From a bacterium (GTDB lineage: Bacteria; Krumholzibacteriota; Krumholzibacteriia; LZORAL124-64-63): DNA of 64,000 bases. The stretch lies in the NCBI GenBank assembly GCA_020049465.1, contig JAIFKS010000003.1, positions 1 to 64,000 of the forward strand. Direction: 5' to 3'. Positions 36,520-45,572 of the stretch are shown here, in pieces (positions within the stretch are counted from its first letter, which is position 1; each line of letters opens with the position of its first letter). The notes beneath the pieces were generated by a model. That model was not told where the DNA came from, made no database searches, and saw only the letters and a program-made list of their open reading frames with translations. The translations under genes were made by a program, and so were the position numbers.

Positions 36520-39516
36520 ATGCTCCGGCGTCACCGGATCCACCGGGTATTGCCTCTCCTGGTACTGATGCTGATCTCGGTGGCGACAGCCGGGGACGCC
36601 TTCGCCCAGGTGGGTTCCATCAAGGGCGTGGTACGAGACAAGGAATCCGGCGAACTGTTGGATTATGCCAACGTGCTGCTGGCCGGATCCACCCGAGGCA
36701 CCATGTCTCTGGGCGGCGGCAATTTCTATTTCAACGGCCTGCCGCCCGCCGTGTACACCGTCAAGGTCCTGTACCTGGGCTACGCGCCCATGGAGAAGAC
36801 CGTCACGGTGACCGCGGGCGGGGCGGTGACCGTCAATTTCGAACTCGAAACCGTGATCGTCGAGACGCTCCAGGCGTTCGACGTGACCGGTGAAGAGTAC
36901 ATGGTCGAAATCAAGAGCGCCGTCACCGAGCACACCGTGAGCGGCGAGACGTTCGAGAAGTACGCCATCGACTCGGTCGAGGACGCGCTGTCCAAGCAGG
37001 CGGGCGTGGTCTACCGCGCCGGCGAGCTGTACGTGCGCGGCGGCCGGTCGGGTGAAGTCTCGCGGCAGATCGACGGCGTGGCCGTCGACAACCCGCTGGG
37101 CACCGGTTCCATGGACGTCTCGACGCTGGCCGTCGACAACATGGCGATGGTCACCGGCGGTCTGGACGCCAAGTACGGCAACGCCCTGTCCGGCGTCGTG
37201 AACATCACGACCAAGGAAGGCGGCGAGAAGTTCGGCGGCGGCATCCGTTTCCTGACCGACGACTTCGGTCGCCAGGACAAGACATTCACCAACTACGACC
37301 GCCTCGAGTACGGCTTCGGCGGCCCCACGCCGCTGGGCGGCGTCACCTACTTCGTGGCCGGCGACCTGCAGTTCTCCGACACCGAGAACACCTCGGTGGC
37401 GCACCGGCCCGAGTACAAGCTCAAGCTGGGCGACACGACACTGTTCAAGTTCCGCCGCCGCCAGTTCAACCAGGCCAAGGGTTCGGCCAAGGTTGCCTGG
37501 ACGCTGGACGAGAGTAAGAAGGTCACCGCCGAGTACTCGTACACGACCACGCTGGGCGAGGGCTATTCGCCCAACTGGAGCGTGGATGGTTACGCGCGCC
37601 GCGTGCTCTACATGCCGGAAGTCATCTACCGCAGCAACTTCGGCGACTGGCTGGCGACAGGGCGCACGGTGCCCGTGTACTACGGCCCGTGGTACGACAC
37701 CATGCTGACCACTTCGCGCTCGGTGATGGTCGTCGACACCCGCAACAGCAGCGAGCGCCGCGTGGCGATGCCGGTGCTCGAGGTGCGCAGCGCCACCGAC
37801 AACCAGATCTACACCGTGGTGGCGCAGGCCCAGTTCGACGGCTTCCGCTACCCCTACGGATCGTATTCGACCGTGGCCGAGGACAGCTCCTATTCCGCTT
37901 TCAACGCGGCGAACCAGCTGACGCAGACGCGCAGCATCGGACAGGTCGCGAAGGTGGTCTGGCGGCAGAATCTGGACGAGAGCACGTTCTACGTGGTCCG
38001 GCTGGGTCTGGTCGCCTTCGACACCCGCATCGACGTCGGCGGCAAGGACCCCTGGGAATACAACCACGGCGGCATCTGGTCGCCCGGTCTGTTCCTGGGT
38101 CAGAGCCGCATCTATCTGGCCGGAACCGCGTATTATTCGGATCCGCTCAGTCCGTACTACGTGACCAACAGCGATGTGGCGTTCTACTCCGAGGAATACA
38201 GCCGCACCTACAGTCTGGGCGCCGACATGACCAGCAGTCGCTGGGAAGGCCACCTGGTGGAGCTGGGTCTGGGCGTGCGGTACAACGACCTCGAACGCTA
38301 CGCCCTGAACGGACCGGCCATCATGCGCCAGAGCCGCTTCACGGGAGACTGGACGCAGGGCAGCAACCGGAACGTGTTCCACACCTACAACCCCGAAGCC
38401 TACTGGTACCTGCAGGACCGGTGGGAATACGAGGGCATGGTGGTCAACTACGGCCTGCGCTACGACATGTTCTCGCCGGGTTCGGCGGCGGCCATCGAAC
38501 TGGCCAACGAGAGCGTCAACGCGAACGTCATCAAGTACAAGACGGCGTTCCAGCCCCGGCTGGGCTTCGCGTTCCCGATCACCGAACGTGACGGCTTCCA
38601 CTTCCACTACGGCCGGTTCGTGCAGTTCCCGGACCGTCAGTACCTGTTCGCCAGCCAGGATCCCGTCGGCAACGCCGGCACCCTGGGCAATCCGAACCTG
38701 GAGCCGATGACGACGGTGCAGTATTCGTCGGGCATCAAGCACCAGTTCAGCGATTTCGTCGCGGGCCAGTTCTCGCTGTACAGCAAGGACATGTACGACC
38801 TCATCGCCGCCACCCAGGTGACGGACGAATCGACCGGCCAGACGCTGGCCCGGTACATCAACAAGGCGTACGCGTCGTCGCGCGGCATCGAGCTCTCGCT
38901 GGAGAAGCGCTACAGCCAGAACTACGAATTCAACATGAGCTACACGTACTCGTTCGCGGACGGCGTGGCTTCGGACACCGAGTTCGGCTCCAACCCGGAC
39001 GGCCTGCAGTACCTGCCGAACCAGGAACTGCCGCTGGACTGGGACCAGCGCCATACCCTGAACGTGGCGCTGCTGCTGGCCGACCCCGGCGTGTGGTCGT
39101 CGTCCTTCTCGTTCTCCTACGGCAGCGGCGTGCCCTGGACCCCGTTCGACCGTTTCGCCAAGCGGCAGGACCCGATGCTGGAGAACAGCGAACGCCTGCC
39201 GTCGACCTATTCGCTGGACATCCAGCTCGAACGCAACGTGAACCTCTACGGCAAGCGGCTGTCGCTGCAGCTGCAGGCCATGAACCTGCTCAACCAGGAC
39301 GTCGTGGTCGCCGAAGGCGGCGCCGGCATCGCACCCGGCATGATCAACGGCGCCCAGAGCCTGGGTATCGGTCACCTGACCGAAACCGGCAAGTTCGGTT
39401 CCGCGCTGCTGCAGGACGCCGATGGTGACGGCGTCGACGAATACATCCCGATCGTGGATCCCCGGACTTTCGGTGAGCACCGTCTGTTCCGGCTGGCGAT
39501 CGGTTACTACTTCTAG
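36520..39516 (+). CDS. TonB-dependent outer-membrane receptor with carboxypeptidase-regulatory-like domain
   Basis: The 998-residue precursor has a signal peptide (1-29, AFA-Q) and a carboxypeptidase-regulatory-like beta domain (about 32-110, GVVRDKESGELLDYANVLL). The plug follows (about 130-240) with EDALSKQAGVVYRAGELYVRGGR and YGNALSGVVNITTK, then a large barrel ending HRLFRLAIGYYF. It imports, or helps present, a ligand using ExbB/ExbD/TonB energy; the motor is encoded 6 kb downstream. ATG 36520 was chosen because AAAGGAG precedes it and the signal peptide starts there; the frame is open back to 36439. It is the first gene of a three-gene unit. Ligand unknown. Confidence 0.92.
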   Translation: MLRRHRIHRVLPLLVLMLISVATAGDAFAQVGSIKGVVRDKESGELLDYANVLLAGSTRGTMSLGGGNFYFNGLPPAVYTVKVLYLGYAPMEKTVTVTAGGAVTVNFELETVIVETLQAFDVTGEEYMVEIKSAVTEHTVSGETFEKYAIDSVEDALSKQAGVVYRAGELYVRGGRSGEVSRQIDGVAVDNPLGTGSMDVSTLAVDNMAMVTGGLDAKYGNALSGVVNITTKEGGEKFGGGIRFLTDDFGRQDKTFTNYDRLEYGFGGPTPLGGVTYFVAGDLQFSDTENTSVAHRPEYKLKLGDTTLFKFRRRQFNQAKGSAKVAWTLDESKKVTAEYSYTTTLGEGYSPNWSVDGYARRVLYMPEVIYRSNFGDWLATGRTVPVYYGPWYDTMLTTSRSVMVVDTRNSSERRVAMPVLEVRSATDNQIYTVVAQAQFDGFRYPYGSYSTVAEDSSYSAFNAANQLTQTRSIGQVAKVVWRQNLDESTFYVVRLGLVAFDTRIDVGGKDPWEYNHGGIWSPGLFLGQSRIYLAGTAYYSDPLSPYYVTNSDVAFYSEEYSRTYSLGADMTSSRWEGHLVELGLGVRYNDLERYALNGPAIMRQSRFTGDWTQGSNRNVFHTYNPEAYWYLQDRWEYEGMVVNYGLRYDMFSPGSAAAIELANESVNANVIKYKTAFQPRLGFAFPITERDGFHFHYGRFVQFPDRQYLFASQDPVGNAGTLGNPNLEPMTTVQYSSGIKHQFSDFVAGQFSLYSKDMYDLIAATQVTDESTGQTLARYINKAYASSRGIELSLEKRYSQNYEFNMSYTYSFADGVASDTEFGSNPDGLQYLPNQELPLDWDQRHTLNVALLLADPGVWSSSFSFSYGSGVPWTPFDRFAKRQDPMLENSERLPSTYSLDIQLERNVNLYGKRLSLQLQAMNLLNQDVVVAEGGAGIAPGMINGAQSLGIGHLTETGKFGSALLQDADGDGVDEYIPIVDPRTFGEHRLFRLAIGYYF

Positions 39517-39520
39517 GACC

Positions 39521-39532
39521 AGGGGCAGACCG
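39521..39532 (+). repeat. Intercistronic 12-mer AGGGGCAGACCG, copy 1
   Basis: The same 12 bases occur just after the stop of the TonB receptor and again at the stop of the next gene (42419-42430). Here the copy is followed by a 6-bp hairpin (CCGCGG, 39535-39553) and then the ribosome site. Two identical elements in matching positions within one operon suggest a shared signal or a duplicated junction. Confidence 0.5.
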
Positions 39533-39570
39533 CGCCGCGGCTCCGGGCCGCGGATCTGGAAAGGATGGCA

Positions 39571-42420
39571 ATGTTCGCGACCATCAAGTGCCCGTTCAGA
39601 CGCCGTTGGACGGCGGCGGTGTCGCCGGTCGTCTGGCTCCTGGTGGCCCTTGGGCTGGCGGCTCCTGCGCTGGCGTTCAAGGACATCGAGAACCCGGTGC
39701 TGGACCGCGGTTACAACCCCAACGGGGTGTTCATCCTGGACGGCTCCTACGTCATGAACGTGGGCGAGGTCCAGATCAACATCACGAACTGGGGGCTGAT
39801 CGGTTCAACCTACTCGTTGACGCGCCCGTGGTCCGATGCGCCGTCCTGCCAGTGGCCGGCCGGCTCGGGACGGGAATACCTGTGGGGCGCCGGACTGTGG
39901 GTCGGCGGCGTCGTGCTCGGCGAGCGGCTGGTGTCGACCGGCGGCTTCGGCAGCGAGATCTATCCTCTCGACGAGGTGGAATACACGATCTACGAAGCGG
40001 TCGATGGTCGCCTCATCCGCCCGGCGGGCAATACCACCGCCAGCGGCAGGCGCCGCCCCGTGGCCGGCGAGGACGATGACGACGACGACTTGGTGGACGA
40101 GGAGATCCTCAACGGTTTCGATGACGACGGCGACGGCGAGATCGACGAGGACTTCGGGCAGATCGGCAACCAGATGATGGTGCTGACGAACTTCGACAAC
40201 ACCCGGCTGGCGCAGGAGAACGCGCCCGACCACACACCGATGAATCTCGAGATTGTCCAGTCCACGTACCAGTGGGAAAACGACCTGGTCGACGACTTCG
40301 TCGGTTTCGACTACCAGATCACCAACATCGGCGTCACCGACGTCAACAAGGTGTACATCGGGTTCTACGCCGACAGCGACATCGGTCCCCGCGGGCTCAG
40401 CGGCACCGCCGAGGACGACATGGCCGGGTCCTGGCCGACCACCAAGGGCAGCCCCGGGCTGGTCCGCGCCTCCGACGGCCAGTTCGTGCCCATCCAGGTC
40501 GGCTACATGTACGACGCCTCGGAAACGGAACTGGTCGACGGTTATTTCGGCATCGTGTTCCTGGGACACGACATCGACGCAGCCGGCGTGAAAGCTCCGA
40601 CGAAGGTCGGCATGCGCACCTTCCAGGCCTTCGCGGGCAACGCCAGCTTCGAACAGGGCGGCGATCCCAGCAACGACGACGAATCCTACCAGCTCCTGAG
40701 CGCGGTGCGCGACGACTGGGACAACAACACGCCGACGGGCAAGCAGAACGACTTCCGGTTCCTGGTTTCGGCCGGCCCGTTCTCGGTGCTGGCGCCCGGT
40801 GAGAAGCTCAATTTCCAGGTCGGCATGGTGGTGGGCTCCGGGTTGGGCAACGAGGACGGCGGCATCGGCCTGCTGGCCAACTGCGCCGAGGCCGCGTTGA
40901 CCTACTACGGTATCTGGGTCGACGACTTCATCTCGGTCACGGCATTGGACGGTTCGACGTTCAACCCGGGCATCAACGGCCGCGAGACGATGCTCTGCCG
41001 TGAGGACTTCCCCAGCGCGTCGGTGTTCGACAACTTCCGGCCCGACTTCATGGACACCTCGTGCGTCAACGCCGAGTGGGTGCTGGGGCAGCCGGCGCTT
41101 TCCGATGCCGACCTTTTCGAACTGAACATCAACGGCACGACCAAGACGTGCGCGATGTTCAACATGGACAACTGCTTCGAGTGCGCGCGCCAGCTCGGCT
41201 ACGCCTGCACCCCGCAGGACTTCATCGACGAGTCCTGGACCTGCAACAATCCCGATGCTCCGAATAATTCGGCCTGCACCGGCGTCGATGGTCTGGAAAC
41301 GCAGATCAACTGGCTGGTCGGCATGGCGCCGCCGCCGCCGGGCCTGCGCCTGTGGCCGACCGACAGCCGTGTGCACGTGTTCTGGGACGACAAGAGCGAG
41401 GTCACGGCCGACATCCGGCTGCAGGAAGTCGATTTCGAGTCGTACCGCATCTGGCGCGCGGACAACTGGGACCGTCCCTTCGGTTCGTCGGTGCTCAACG
41501 GCCCCGAATCGTCCCTGTGGCAGATGATCGCCGAATACGACCTGGTGAACACCTTCGTGACGACGAGGGCGTCCGGGAACACCACGCAGCTGGATACACT
41601 GCCGCTGGGCGCGAACACGGGACTGGAAGGCATTCGCTACATCCCGCGCGTGCTCAGCGATCCGACATTTGCCGGCATGGACACTGTCATGCAGGCGATC
41701 GTCGACGCCGATGTGATCAACGCGCTGCGGTCGCGGCCGGATCTGCGGTTGCCGGACGGCAATCCGGATCCCCGGTTCGAGACCCTGATCAGGTGGGAGA
41801 CGTATCCGGACGCGCTGGACACGTTCTTCGCCGTGGCGGCGCGGGCGGAAAGCGACGGCGTGGTCGGCAAGCTCGGCACGCGGTATTACGAGTACGTGGA
41901 CAGGGACATCCACAACGGATTCCTGTACTTCTATTCGGTGACGGCGACGGACCACGCGCTGTTGCCCGAAGAGAATCCGCTGAACATCCAGCTCCCGGTC
42001 GGGCCGGGTCTGGTGGGCGATCCGGGCTCGTCGTTCAGCAGCACCACGCCGGGAGCCACGGCGCAGACCGTTGCCGAGCGCGAGCAGTTCGGCGTGAACA
42101 TCTACGTCTACCCGAATCCGGCCACGCGCGATGCGTTGGCGGAGTACCAGCAGTTGAATCCCAATGGGGACGATCCCACCGGGGTGCGGGTGACGTTCAC
42201 GAACCTGCCCATGGCCCGCAATACGATCAAGATCTACACGGTCAGTGGCGACCTGGTGCAGACTCTCAGCCACGATGGTCTCAGTGGTTCCGGGCACTTG
42301 AGCTGGAATCTGATGAGCCGTAACGGCCAGGAAATCGTCAGTGGCGTGTACCTGTATACGGTGGAATCGGACGATGAGAGCTTCGAATCGTTCGTCGGCA
42401 AGTTCGTGGTGGTCAGGTAG
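39571..42420 (+). CDS. Large secreted protein with type IX-like C-terminal sorting domain
   Basis: The 949-residue protein has a signal peptide cleaved after APALA. An acidic linker (about 165-195) includes FDDDGDGEIDEDF (183-195), an EF-hand/dockerin-like Ca2+ loop. A long beta-rich body with many Cys in the 460-560 region follows. The C-terminal domain has YPNP at 847-850, then IKIYTVSGDLVQTL and GQEIVSGVYLYTVES, the hallmarks of Por-type secretion tails. The start ATG 39571 was preferred over ATG 39565, since GGAAAGG (39558-39564) touches the latter but is 6 nt from the former. It should be exported to the cell surface. It sits between the TonB receptor and a PorV-like barrel. Function unknown. 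Confidence 0.85.
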   Translation: MFATIKCPFRRRWTAAVSPVVWLLVALGLAAPALAFKDIENPVLDRGYNPNGVFILDGSYVMNVGEVQINITNWGLIGSTYSLTRPWSDAPSCQWPAGSGREYLWGAGLWVGGVVLGERLVSTGGFGSEIYPLDEVEYTIYEAVDGRLIRPAGNTTASGRRRPVAGEDDDDDDLVDEEILNGFDDDGDGEIDEDFGQIGNQMMVLTNFDNTRLAQENAPDHTPMNLEIVQSTYQWENDLVDDFVGFDYQITNIGVTDVNKVYIGFYADSDIGPRGLSGTAEDDMAGSWPTTKGSPGLVRASDGQFVPIQVGYMYDASETELVDGYFGIVFLGHDIDAAGVKAPTKVGMRTFQAFAGNASFEQGGDPSNDDESYQLLSAVRDDWDNNTPTGKQNDFRFLVSAGPFSVLAPGEKLNFQVGMVVGSGLGNEDGGIGLLANCAEAALTYYGIWVDDFISVTALDGSTFNPGINGRETMLCREDFPSASVFDNFRPDFMDTSCVNAEWVLGQPALSDADLFELNINGTTKTCAMFNMDNCFECARQLGYACTPQDFIDESWTCNNPDAPNNSACTGVDGLETQINWLVGMAPPPPGLRLWPTDSRVHVFWDDKSEVTADIRLQEVDFESYRIWRADNWDRPFGSSVLNGPESSLWQMIAEYDLVNTFVTTRASGNTTQLDTLPLGANTGLEGIRYIPRVLSDPTFAGMDTVMQAIVDADVINALRSRPDLRLPDGNPDPRFETLIRWETYPDALDTFFAVAARAESDGVVGKLGTRYYEYVDRDIHNGFLYFYSVTATDHALLPEENPLNIQLPVGPGLVGDPGSSFSSTTPGATAQTVAEREQFGVNIYVYPNPATRDALAEYQQLNPNGDDPTGVRVTFTNLPMARNTIKIYTVSGDLVQTLSHDGLSGSGHLSWNLMSRNGQEIVSGVYLYTVESDDESFESFVGKFVVVR

Positions 42421-42430
42421 GGGCAGACCG
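42419..42430 (+). repeat. Intercistronic 12-mer AGGGGCAGACCG, copy 2
   Basis: Identical to 39521-39532. It overlaps the stop of the sorting-tail gene. It is followed by two perfect hairpins: TCCGCC/GGCGGA (42438-42453) and GTCCGTC/GACGGAC (42457-42474), just before the ribosome site of the PorV-like gene. Confidence 0.5.
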
Positions 42431-42486
42431 AGTCAACTCCGCCGTTGGGCGGAAGTGTCCGTCGCGGGACGGACCTGGAGGTTTCC

Positions 42487-43419
42487 ATGAAGCGCATCGC
42501 GATGCTGACCGCCTTCCTGCTCGCTGCACCGTCGATGGTGTACGCCGCGGGATTCGCGAAGGTCGGCACCTTCGGCGGTCAGGAACTGAAAATCGGAGTG
42601 AGCGCCCGGGCGACCGGCATGGGCTCGGCATTCGTCGGTCTGGCCGACGATGCTTCGTCGGTTTTCTGGAATCCGGGCGGCCTGGTCAACGTGACGGGCA
42701 ATGAAGTCTCGCTCAACCATGTCGTCTGGGCGGCGGACACGAAGCTCAGCACGGCCGTCATGGCGTTCAGCCCCCGGTCGATTCCCGGGACGCTGGCCAT
42801 TTCCTTCCGGTCGTTCTGGATGGACCCGCAACTCGAGCGCACGGCCTACCTGCCCGAGGGCACCGGTCGCACCTTCGATTCGGGCACGACATCGATGGGT
42901 CTGAGCTACTCGCGCTTTTTCACCGATAAGTTCTCGGCGGGGTTCACGCTGAACTACCTGCACATGGGGTTGGCCGAGACCGCGGTGAATACGGGCGCGC
43001 TGGACTTCGGAATCATGTACCGCATCGGCATCCGTGACCTGAAGCTGGGCATGGTCATCCAGAATCTGGGCGGCAAGTTCACCTTCGACGAGCGCGAATC
43101 GAAGCTGCCGGTGACGTTCAAGGTGGGCGTGAGCGCCAACGCCATGAACACCAAACAGCAGCGCTTGACCGGCGCGGTGGAATTCGCCCATCCGGCCGAC
43201 AATCTCGAGCATGCGAACGTGGGCGCCGAATACGCGCTGAACAACCAGTTCTTCGCGCGGGCGGGCTACCACATCAACTACGACACCGACGGGCTGGCCT
43301 ACGGCTTCGGCGCGGCGCTCCCTACCGGCGCCAAGACCAAGCTCCAGGCGGACTACAGCGCGGTGGACATGTCGGCCCTGGGCCTGGTGCACCGGTTCAC
43401 GCTGTCTGTCACCTACTGA
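42487..43419 (+). CDS. PorV/PorQ-family outer-membrane barrel
   Basis: The 310-residue precursor has a signal peptide (1-21, VYA-AGF). The family N-terminus is clear: LKIGVSARATGMGSAFVGLA, then DDASSVFWNPGGL. The chain ends with aromatic Tyr (FTLSVTY), consistent with BAM insertion. In Bacteroidota, PorV shuttles T9SS cargo from the translocon to the attachment complex at the surface, and PorV-like barrels near sorting-tail genes are common. That role for this protein is inference. ATG follows TGGAGGTTTCC. It ends the operon at a strong terminator. Confidence 0.88.
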   Translation: MKRIAMLTAFLLAAPSMVYAAGFAKVGTFGGQELKIGVSARATGMGSAFVGLADDASSVFWNPGGLVNVTGNEVSLNHVVWAADTKLSTAVMAFSPRSIPGTLAISFRSFWMDPQLERTAYLPEGTGRTFDSGTTSMGLSYSRFFTDKFSAGFTLNYLHMGLAETAVNTGALDFGIMYRIGIRDLKLGMVIQNLGGKFTFDERESKLPVTFKVGVSANAMNTKQQRLTGAVEFAHPADNLEHANVGAEYALNNQFFARAGYHINYDTDGLAYGFGAALPTGAKTKLQADYSAVDMSALGLVHRFTLSVTY

Positions 43420-43482
43420 CCGGTCACGTGCTGACCTGTCGCGCCCGGCTGCCGGAAACCGGCCGGACCGATTCTGCCCCGA

Positions 43483-43514
43483 CCGCCCCGCCGGACCACC
43501 GGCGGGGCGGTTTT
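43483..43514 (+). terminator. Intrinsic terminator of the receptor/sorting/PorV operon
   Basis: CCGCCCCGCCGG (43483-43494) and CCGGCGGGGCGG (43499-43510) form a perfect 12-bp stem with an ACCA loop, followed by TTTT (43511-43514). It lies 64 bp after the PorV stop. Confidence 0.85.
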
Positions 43515-43528
43515 AACATAGCCACCTC

Positions 43529-43557
43529 TGGCCAGATGCCGTCGGATTCGGTAAGAT
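43529..43557 (+). promoter_or_regulatory. Weak candidate promoter for the GWxTD-like gene
   Basis: TGGCCA (43529-43534), 17-nt spacer, TAAGAT (43552-43557). It directly follows the terminator, so some promoter is expected here, but the match is modest. Confidence 0.3.
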
Positions 43558-43623
43558 GATGGCGGCCGGGCGATCCGGCTCCGGTCGAGGGGGATCGGCA
43601 AACATCTGCGGAAAGGTCTCGTC

Positions 43624-45273
43624 ATGGCATTCGTGACGCGTCGTGCCGGTATTCCCCCGCTGCAGGCCTGCCTGCTGGTCTGGCTTCTGGCTGTCGTCGG
43701 GGCGCGGCCGGCCTCCGCCGCGCTGATACAGCCGCTGGACGGCCGCGGCAATTTCCACTCCTACATCGATGTGGTGAACCGCTGGCGCGGCGACGACCGG
43801 GTGGATGTCCTGGTGCTCGTTTCGGTGGCGAACGGCGACCTGGGCTCGAAGGACGAGGACGGCTCGCTCGTGGCCCGTATGCGCCTCGAAGTGACGCTGA
43901 CCGGCCCTGACGGCCGGACCGTCACCCGCACGCGACAGATCCGCACACGGCCCCTGGACCCGCGTGACGCCGCCTCCCGATCGCTGCGTCAGGTGTGCGG
44001 CGTCCTGTTGACCGACGTCCCGTTCCGCAGCGGGCGCCTGGAGTGCGGGGTCTACGACGTGAACCGCCGCCGGCCCGGTCTGTTGAGCCAGCTGGGCCGT
44101 TCGGATGCGCGCAGTGAAGCGGTGGGGGACTGGTATGCCGAAGAGGGACCGCGGGCGGCGCTCGGGCTGTCCCTGGACGATCCCCTGTATCTGGTCCAGG
44201 CGCCGCTCGCCTCCTGGAATCCCGAAAGTGCGGCCGAAGCGACCGAGTCCGGCGGGCTGCTCGGCGATTACGTCCATCCGAACCGCATCTACGGCATCGA
44301 GCAGGATCGTCTGCAGATGGTGGTGCCGGTGTGGCCGCCCGCCGGCGGAACCACGCGCGCCGAAGACCTGGCCGGATTGCGGCTGCAGGTCGCGAGCGAC
44401 GACGGCATCTTCGCGTTCAACGACTCGATCGGGTTCGACACGCGAGGGCGCGCGGCACTGGCGGCAGGCCGACCGGCGTTCCTCTTCTACGAACTCGACG
44501 TCAACCGGCTGCCCGAGGGCAGCTATCGGCTGGGTCTGGCCCCGCTGGGCGGGCAGGGGCGCGGCCTGGTCAGCGGATTTTCCGTGGTCTGGCGGCTGGG
44601 CGCCCTGGCCCGGCACCAGGACCTGGTCCTGGGCGAGGGTTTCCTGGTTTTCCAGGGGGAAGAACGCGAGCGCTTCCAGGATGCGAGCCCCACCGAGCGC
44701 GACGCGATGCTCGAAGCGTTCTGGCAGCAGCAGAACCCCGATCCGGCGAGCCCGGTCAATCCCGTGTACCAGGAATTCCAGGCCCGCGTGGCGTACGTGC
44801 AGCAGTTCCTCGGGGGCTTCGGGGCGCAGGGCCCGAAGGACGGACGGGGCGAAGTGTTCATTCTGCTCGGCCCGCCGGACGAGACCCAGCGCGAACCGCT
44901 GCCGCTGAACTACCGTGACCAGGATGACGCGCGCATCAAGGTCTACGACCGTTTCGCGCCGGACCGCCCCGGTTCCACCGCCAAGGGCGCCGCGCCGGAA
45001 GGAAGCCAGGGCAGCAACCCCTACGAGTCGCTCGGGGGCATCCCCCTGACGTCACCGGTGTCCCGGGGAGCGGAGCGGGATCGCGTCAAAATGCTCTACA
45101 GCGCAGGGCAAAATTACGGTTTCGAGCTCTGGAAATACGACAATGGTGGCAAGCCGTTGTTCATGAACAGGTTGTCGAACCGGGGCATGGGCCAGCGTTT
45201 CCTGTTCGTGGACCGCAACGGCGCGGGCGAATATCAGATCGAATCCTCGAACATCATCCAGGGCGAAGAATAG
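43624..45273 (+). CDS. GWxTD-like exported protein
   Basis: The 549-residue protein has a signal peptide (about 1-32). An Ig-like N-terminal half follows. The C-terminal region matches the GWxTD family: a helix rich in F, W and R (ERDAMLEAFWQQQNPDP), then FQARVAYVQQFLGGFG and a strand GRGEVFILLGPPDE. The motif itself is altered: residues 403-409 read GPKDGRG where the family has GWxTDRG, so the Trp and Thr are missing. GWxTD proteins are common in FCB bacteria and have no settled function. It sits between a PorV-like gene and the TonB motor genes, suggesting a role in secretion or surface assembly. ATG follows AAAGGTC. Confidence 0.78.
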   Translation: MAFVTRRAGIPPLQACLLVWLLAVVGARPASAALIQPLDGRGNFHSYIDVVNRWRGDDRVDVLVLVSVANGDLGSKDEDGSLVARMRLEVTLTGPDGRTVTRTRQIRTRPLDPRDAASRSLRQVCGVLLTDVPFRSGRLECGVYDVNRRRPGLLSQLGRSDARSEAVGDWYAEEGPRAALGLSLDDPLYLVQAPLASWNPESAAEATESGGLLGDYVHPNRIYGIEQDRLQMVVPVWPPAGGTTRAEDLAGLRLQVASDDGIFAFNDSIGFDTRGRAALAAGRPAFLFYELDVNRLPEGSYRLGLAPLGGQGRGLVSGFSVVWRLGALARHQDLVLGEGFLVFQGEERERFQDASPTERDAMLEAFWQQQNPDPASPVNPVYQEFQARVAYVQQFLGGFGAQGPKDGRGEVFILLGPPDETQREPLPLNYRDQDDARIKVYDRFAPDRPGSTAKGAAPEGSQGSNPYESLGGIPLTSPVSRGAERDRVKMLYSAGQNYGFELWKYDNGGKPLFMNRLSNRGMGQRFLFVDRNGAGEYQIESSNIIQGEE

Positions 45274-45572
45274 AAGTTCGCCGGCGCCCGGCGGTTCGCC
45301 CCCCGGAGGGCACGGGCGCCGATCTGCAGGATTGAGACGCCGCTTCGACAAATCGGTTTGACTTGATGCGTCCGCTTCCACTATTTATAACAAGCGACTA
45401 GGCGCCCTGTGACCAGGTGGTCAGGTGTGAACGCGGAGAAACGCCGCGCGCATTGGCGCGATCGGAGTGGACCTTTTCGGCTGTGATTCGGCGGACCCCC
45501 ACCCGCCGGCAGAGCCCCACCGTCGCCAGTTTTCCTAAAGGGTCCCAATCATTGGAAAGGGAGACTTGCACA
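45274..45572 (+). other. 299-bp region upstream of exbB
   Basis: No gene is supported. It contains a short hairpin past the GWxTD gene (CGCCGG/CCGGCG, 45279-45293), a promoter (45358-45387), an inverted repeat just after the predicted start (45410-45423), and a third hairpin (CGGCGG/CCGCCG, 45489-45508). The leader is about 180 nt. Confidence 0.45.
45358..45387 (+). promoter_or_regulatory. Promoter of the exbB-exbD-exbD-tonB operon
   Basis: TTGACT (45358-45363), 18-nt spacer, TATTTA (45382-45387) in an AT-rich stretch. The predicted start near 45394 precedes an inverted repeat TGACCA/TGGTCA (45410-45423), which could be an operator or a leader hairpin. Confidence 0.55.

Noticed and set aside
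36484-39480. A 998-codon open frame on the minus strand opposite the TonB receptor
   Set aside because: Composition is that of an antisense shadow, with no signal or motif; the plus-strand receptor is certain.
39805-42297. An 830-codon minus-strand frame opposite the sorting-tail gene
   Set aside because: Antisense shadow; it lacks a ribosome site and recognisable domains.
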